Part shown: piece by piece, positions 61,161 through 64,000 of the stretch
Numbering within the stretch: the first letter of the stretch is position 1
How the letters are laid out: each line of letters opens with the position of its first letter
NCBI GenBank assembly: GCA_037179385.1
Contig: CM074179.1
Coordinates: forward strand, 29,332,046-29,396,045
From: Holothuria scabra
Taxonomy: Eukaryota; Echinodermata; Holothuroidea; Aspidochirotida; Holothuriidae
Reading direction: 5' to 3'
Length of the DNA: 64,000 bases
Made by a program: the position numbers and the translations under genes
Notes under the pieces: generated by a model
The model's database searches: none
What the model was told of the DNA's origin: nothing
The model's input: the letters and a program-made list of their open reading frames with translations, nothing else

Positions 61161-61900
61161 ATGACCGATTCAAGTCCGAAAGGTAAACCCCCAACCGACA
61201 AAAAACAAGAACAAAGGTGTGTGGCCTTTTTCGCAAACTTCGTTGAAGCCCTGCCAGCTTAGGCCTACTCGAAGCCTAACACAGTTATCTGACTTGGAAT
61301 ACGAGAATACGGAGAGTGACGTGGCACGCAGTGCAGGCCTACCTAGTTTGGACTTGGCCATCGAAAACATTACTTAGGGGCTGCAAAACATTCGTTCTTA
61401 ATTGCAAAATCAATCGAGAAGCATGCCGAGCTGATTTATGTCCTGAGGGGAGAAAATAAAAAGCTGTCAAAGAAAGTAGTTGGAAAAGAAAGATAAAGTT
61501 CAATTACTGAACAAACAAAGAAAGCATCCGAGAAGAAATAATTTTCGAACTGTAGGAATCAAGGAAGAGAGAAACGAGGACTGCTTTAAGGTTGCCTCAG
61601 ACATTTCCTGTAAGATGGGGTTTCCTGACAGTAAATTGGAAAGGACTCATCGTGATGGACGGACAATGGAAGGGAGAGACCTTCACATGTTAGTGAAATA
61701 ATGTTATGAAGAATGAAATGCGGCTCCTTGAAGGTGAAAATTTCTTCTTAACCGATGACCTTAAAATTAGATTTGGACGAAAAGAGAAGATGGAGAAACC
61801 AGGTTAGAGAACTTTACCGACAGGGGACAAGACTAATTTTTCCTGGCGGTCTCTGGAGGGGGTGTGGTGGAAAGCCTTTTAATTTTCTCGACATTGATCA
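61161..61900 (+). pseudogene. L1/Tx1-like LINE ORF1, decayed
   Basis: A start MTDSSPKGKPPTDKKQ is followed, in another frame, by TRSLTQLSDLEYENTESDVA, then a coiled-coil-like IEKHAELIYVLRGENKKLSK, then RRNNFRTVGIKEERNEDC, KMGFPDSKLERTHRDG and GRDLHMLVK, and last DLDEKRRWRNQVRELYRQGT. The order coiled coil, RRM-like domain (RRNN..VG..E) and C-terminal domain is that of L1/Tx1 ORF1 RNA-binding chaperones. At least three frame changes and stops make it non-functional. Confidence 0.75.
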
Positions 61901-62009
61901 AGGTACCCATCCTACATCATCAGCCTCATCTTACCTGTGATATGTTTTCCAAGCTTCGTCTCTTAGTGGGAGAATTAGCTTTTTTACATATTAATGAATT
62001 TGCCACCCT

Positions 62010-62853
62010 CACTCTAAAAAATATTGGGCAAATTTTTGCCCAACTTTTCAAAAACACTGGGTATGTATGTGTCCTCCCAAAAATTGGTCAAACTGTTGGG
62101 AAAATGGTGTTGGGCAATGCAACTACCCAGTAGTTGGGCACTACTGAATGACCAACTTTTAACCAACACTGGGTATATATTTGTCGTCTCAACTATTGGG
62201 CAAACTGTTGGGCAAATGCTGCTGGGCAACTTGCAACTACCCAGTATGTTGGGTGCTTGTTTGGATTTCAGTATAACCTGATATATAATTATATGATTTG
62301 GATAAGACGGAGATTTAACAAAGTACCGTAACACATACACCGTTTGTCCTCCAAGGGTGGTTGGGGGCACCAGCGACGATGCACTTGGTAAGTAAACAGT
62401 GAAGTGTGTAGTTTAAAGTACCAAACTCAATCGTGAACTTTGTATTTCCTCTCCCATTGAATACGTAGCAATGGAAACTTTTTTTCTATGCGACCATTGC
62501 CCTTTAAGTAATTTCGTCCAGATTTTTACTGCTATTCTATCGATAGCTTTTAATTTACCAAATACAACCTTATTCAACCATGAGATCTTATAATGAACCA
62601 CTTATATAACAATTACTATCTGTAAAACTTAACTGATCTTTAACTTATCATCTGATTGGTCAATTAAATTCTACCCATCTGTTGGGTAATTTAAAACTTA
62701 CCCAACATCTCTTACCAACACCTGGATTTTACCCAACTTTAATTTGCCCAACAATATGGGTACAGTTGTTTACCCATTTGTTGGGCAATAATTTGCCCAT
62801 GTTTGGCATTTTGTATTTTGCCCAACGTTTTTTACCCAACAGTTTTTAGAGTG
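62010..62853. mobile_element. ~845-bp inverted-repeat element built on TTGGGCAAA
   Basis: The left end CACTCTAAAAAATATTGGGC and the reverse-complemented right end CACTCTAAAAACTGTTGGGT agree in 17 of 20. Both arms hold many degenerate TTGGGCAAA or TTGCCCAA words pointing inward, with a plain AT-rich centre of about 370 bases. It lies between the ORF1 and ORF2 remnants of the L1-like LINE, so it inserted there. The open frames across it are shadows. Confidence 0.85.
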
Positions 62854-63089
62854 TAGGCCATAGCACGACGTTGAACCCCCTTTAGAGGTCGAATTCTTTT
62901 TTCATCAGGAAAGTCAAGACTCGTTGTTATGTGAATTCTTTCTGGTATACTGATGTTTTTATTTATTGTTTCTTTACCTCCTGGGAACTCGAGTTATGTT
63001 AAAACTAGTGTATTCTTTACGTCATCCAATCTTTTAATGCTTACCAGAGTCTGTGCCTGTGATTGTTTGCTTATTACATTCGTTGGCTA

Positions 63090-63355
63090 AGATGGCAACC
63101 TCCGTAAGCTTTGCATGTTACAATGGTCATGGTCATGGATGGTCATGGTTAGCCTTTGTGTTTTTGTCCGGCCGGTTTGAGTTGTCTTTTTGTTGCAACG
63201 TGCCTGTTTCGATGTACGCCTAAAAAAGCTTTGCATGTTACAATGCGAGAGGCATCATACAACCTTAGAAGCGTCTCCAGTTATTTGCGTTTCTGCACCG
63301 CAAACGTTTTAATAAATGCCTCCTTCAAGACAGCCAAAATCTTACTTTGTTAGAG
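63090..63355 (+). mobile_element. L1/Tx1-like LINE, start of ORF2, duplicated and truncated
   Basis: After AAGATGGCAACCTCCGTAAG the frame reads MATSVSFACYNV, a typical start of the apurinic endonuclease domain. The segment AAGCTTTGCATGTTACAATG occurs twice, near 63107 and 63227, the second copy leading into CYNARGIIQP. A GGTCATGGTCATGGATGG tandem word lies between. Nothing recognisable follows 63355, so ORF2 is severely truncated. Confidence 0.5.
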
Positions 63356-63845
<490 letters not shown>

Positions 63846-64000
63846 CCCTAAGATTAGAACTAGAGTGTTTATTATTGTCTGCGATTATGGGCCAAATTCC
63901 GATACTCCTGCATTTAATAATTAAAAGACATTTGTGATAACTTATCCAATTTTCTTTGGGATACGGTAGTGATGGAAGTGGATTTCAATTTTGTATTTTC

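Overview
This window looks like nuclear DNA of a marine invertebrate, most plausibly a deuterostome such as an echinoderm; that assignment is inference. The support is AT-rich sequence, genes split by kilobase introns with ordinary GT..AG junctions, and a dense layer of non-LTR retrotransposon pieces, Penelope-like pieces, hAT-like elements, short inverted-repeat elements and microsatellites. No prokaryotic operon structure, rRNA, tRNA or CRISPR array was seen. Most long open frames here are shadows of repeats.

One gene is clear. Ten exons on the + strand (30859 to 48475) encode the C-terminal ~796 residues of a membrane protein: at least six leucine-rich repeats, a cysteine-rich linker, GCC2/GCC3 (ephrin-receptor-like) cysteine modules, then a multi-pass membrane domain and a short tail. 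All junction phases agree and the frame closes exactly if one surplus base near 46722-46728 is ignored. The N-terminus was not found. Its introns hold a hAT-like element with a perfect 8-bp target duplication (33239-33687), two short inverted-repeat elements (37975-38130, 39323-39478), a palindromic ACGT array and a 1.4-kb terminal-repeat element (44443-45873).

The left part (1 to ~30 kb) is mostly non-coding: a LINE reverse-transcriptase scrap (about 4890-5225), several inverted-repeat elements (7958-8249, 18472-18771, 20371-20564, 20920-21234, 21807-22049, 25386-25688) and degenerate minisatellites (26470-26765, 27770-27990). On the minus strand at 13921-17211 lies a broken gene of a family I cannot name. 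It has a plausible first exon and intron, a C-terminal CxxC pair, and acidic motifs that could be a DDE-type transposase core.

The right part (49.4 to 64 kb) is a nest of mobile elements: Penelope-like fragments in opposite orientation flanking an R4/Dong-like element with an open RT plus restriction-like endonuclease frame, which meets the 3' end of a CR1/L2-like LINE at a 342-bp (ATG)n array; a ~175-bp tandem repeat interrupted by a 586-bp inverted-repeat element; a 4.6-kb hAT-like element carrying a second ~175-bp satellite, itself interrupted by a 2.65-kb hAT-like element that contains a further palindromic element; a decayed L1/Tx1-like ORF1 and ORF2 start; and a (TA)n array.
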